Assembly (NCBI GenBank): GCA_001412425.1
Contig: LKUH01000078.1
Span: 1-14,137, forward strand
Source: Candidatus Cloacimonas sp. SDB
GTDB taxonomy: Bacteria > Cloacimonadota > Cloacimonadia > Cloacimonadales > TCS61
Reading direction: 5' to 3'
Length of the DNA stretch: 14,137 nt
The notes beneath the pieces were generated by a model. The model did not search any database, had not been told where the DNA came from, and worked only from the letters and a program-made list of their open reading frames with translations. Each line of letters starts with the position of its first letter. Position 1 is the stretch's first letter. This document shows positions 14,045-14,137 of this stretch, piece by piece. Made by a program: the position numbers and the translations under genes.

Positions 14045-14137
14045 TTATGCTGCTTCTTTAAAAGTTAAAGCATCAAACTTAGTTCTTCTCTTTAACAGGA
14101 CAAAGCTAATTGTGATAATTTTGCGAGCCAAAGCAAT
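14045..14137 (-). CDS. Partial gene, C-terminus resembling IS110-type transposase
   Basis: The minus strand is open from the right edge to a TAA at 14045-14047, encoding the last 30 residues of a protein. They read IALARKIITISFVLLKRRTK, then FDALTFKEAA. The pattern of a helix with ARK, a hydrophobic face, then a basic turn and a short tail resembles the end of IS110/IS1111-family transposases (ARKL..I.W.ML..G..F). This rests on pattern memory over 30 residues only. No start, catalytic DEDD residues or element ends are visible. If it is a transposase, an insertion sequence sits directly upstream of oadA and its end lies between here and about 13985. Chance open frame or another helical protein remains possible. 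Confidence 0.4.
   Translation of the reverse strand: MALARKIITISFVLLKRRTKFDALTFKEAA

Noticed and set aside
1..14137. CRISPR array, tRNA, rRNA or defence island
   Set aside because: No regularly spaced direct repeats, no cloverleaf-like or rRNA-like segments and no defence-gene motifs were seen on either strand.

Overview
This is an AT-rich stretch of an ordinary bacterial chromosome, densely packed with housekeeping and cell-envelope genes. The best taxonomic clue is a secreted C10-family cysteine peptidase that ends in a FlgD-like/T9SS-type C-terminal sorting domain. Together with a TonB-ExbB-ExbD set and a SPOR protein, this points to a Gram-negative member of the wider FCB group. A fermentative, Cloacimonadota-like lineage would fit the oxaloacetate decarboxylase/PycB-type biotin enzyme and the saccharopine reductase. 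That placement is inference; no rRNA or tRNA gene is present to confirm it.

Layout, left to right. (1) 1-936, minus: saccharopine reductase/dehydrogenase, cut by the left edge, with a clear Shine-Dalgarno. (2) 937-1364: a divergent control region of about 430 bp with no gene. (3) 1365-3281, plus: three tightly packed genes, TonB-like protein, ExbB/TolQ channel subunit and ExbD/TolR subunit, forming a proton-motive-force-driven energy-transfer complex. (4) 3301-8235, minus, read right to left: secreted C10 peptidase, SAM methyltransferase, threonine-synthase-like PLP enzyme, unknown eight-helix membrane protein. Gaps are 23, 7 and 45 nt, so this may be one transcript. (5) 8326-11037, minus: full-length DNA polymerase I with all three activities apparently intact. 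It lies 90 nt upstream of the peptidase on the same strand. (6) 11169-11999, plus: a single-pass membrane protein with two SPOR-like repeats, divergent from polA. (7) 12058-13974, minus: a 638-residue carboxyltransferase plus biotin-carrier protein (OadA/PycB type). (8) 14045-14137, minus: a 30-residue open C-terminus entering from the right edge, which resembles the tail of an IS110-type transposase. It was too short and partial for ordinary ORF calling.

Functional picture: the envelope genes (TonB/ExbB/ExbD, SPOR protein, secreted peptidase) fit a didermic organism that degrades external protein. The metabolic genes (saccharopine reductase, threonine synthase, OadA/PycB) fit amino-acid and C3/C4-acid metabolism. 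I do not see a convincing new multi-gene system. The items most worth a second look are the peptidase-methyltransferase-PLP enzyme-membrane protein cluster, the unknown eight-helix protein, the acidic-linker TonB, and the possible insertion-sequence end upstream of oadA.
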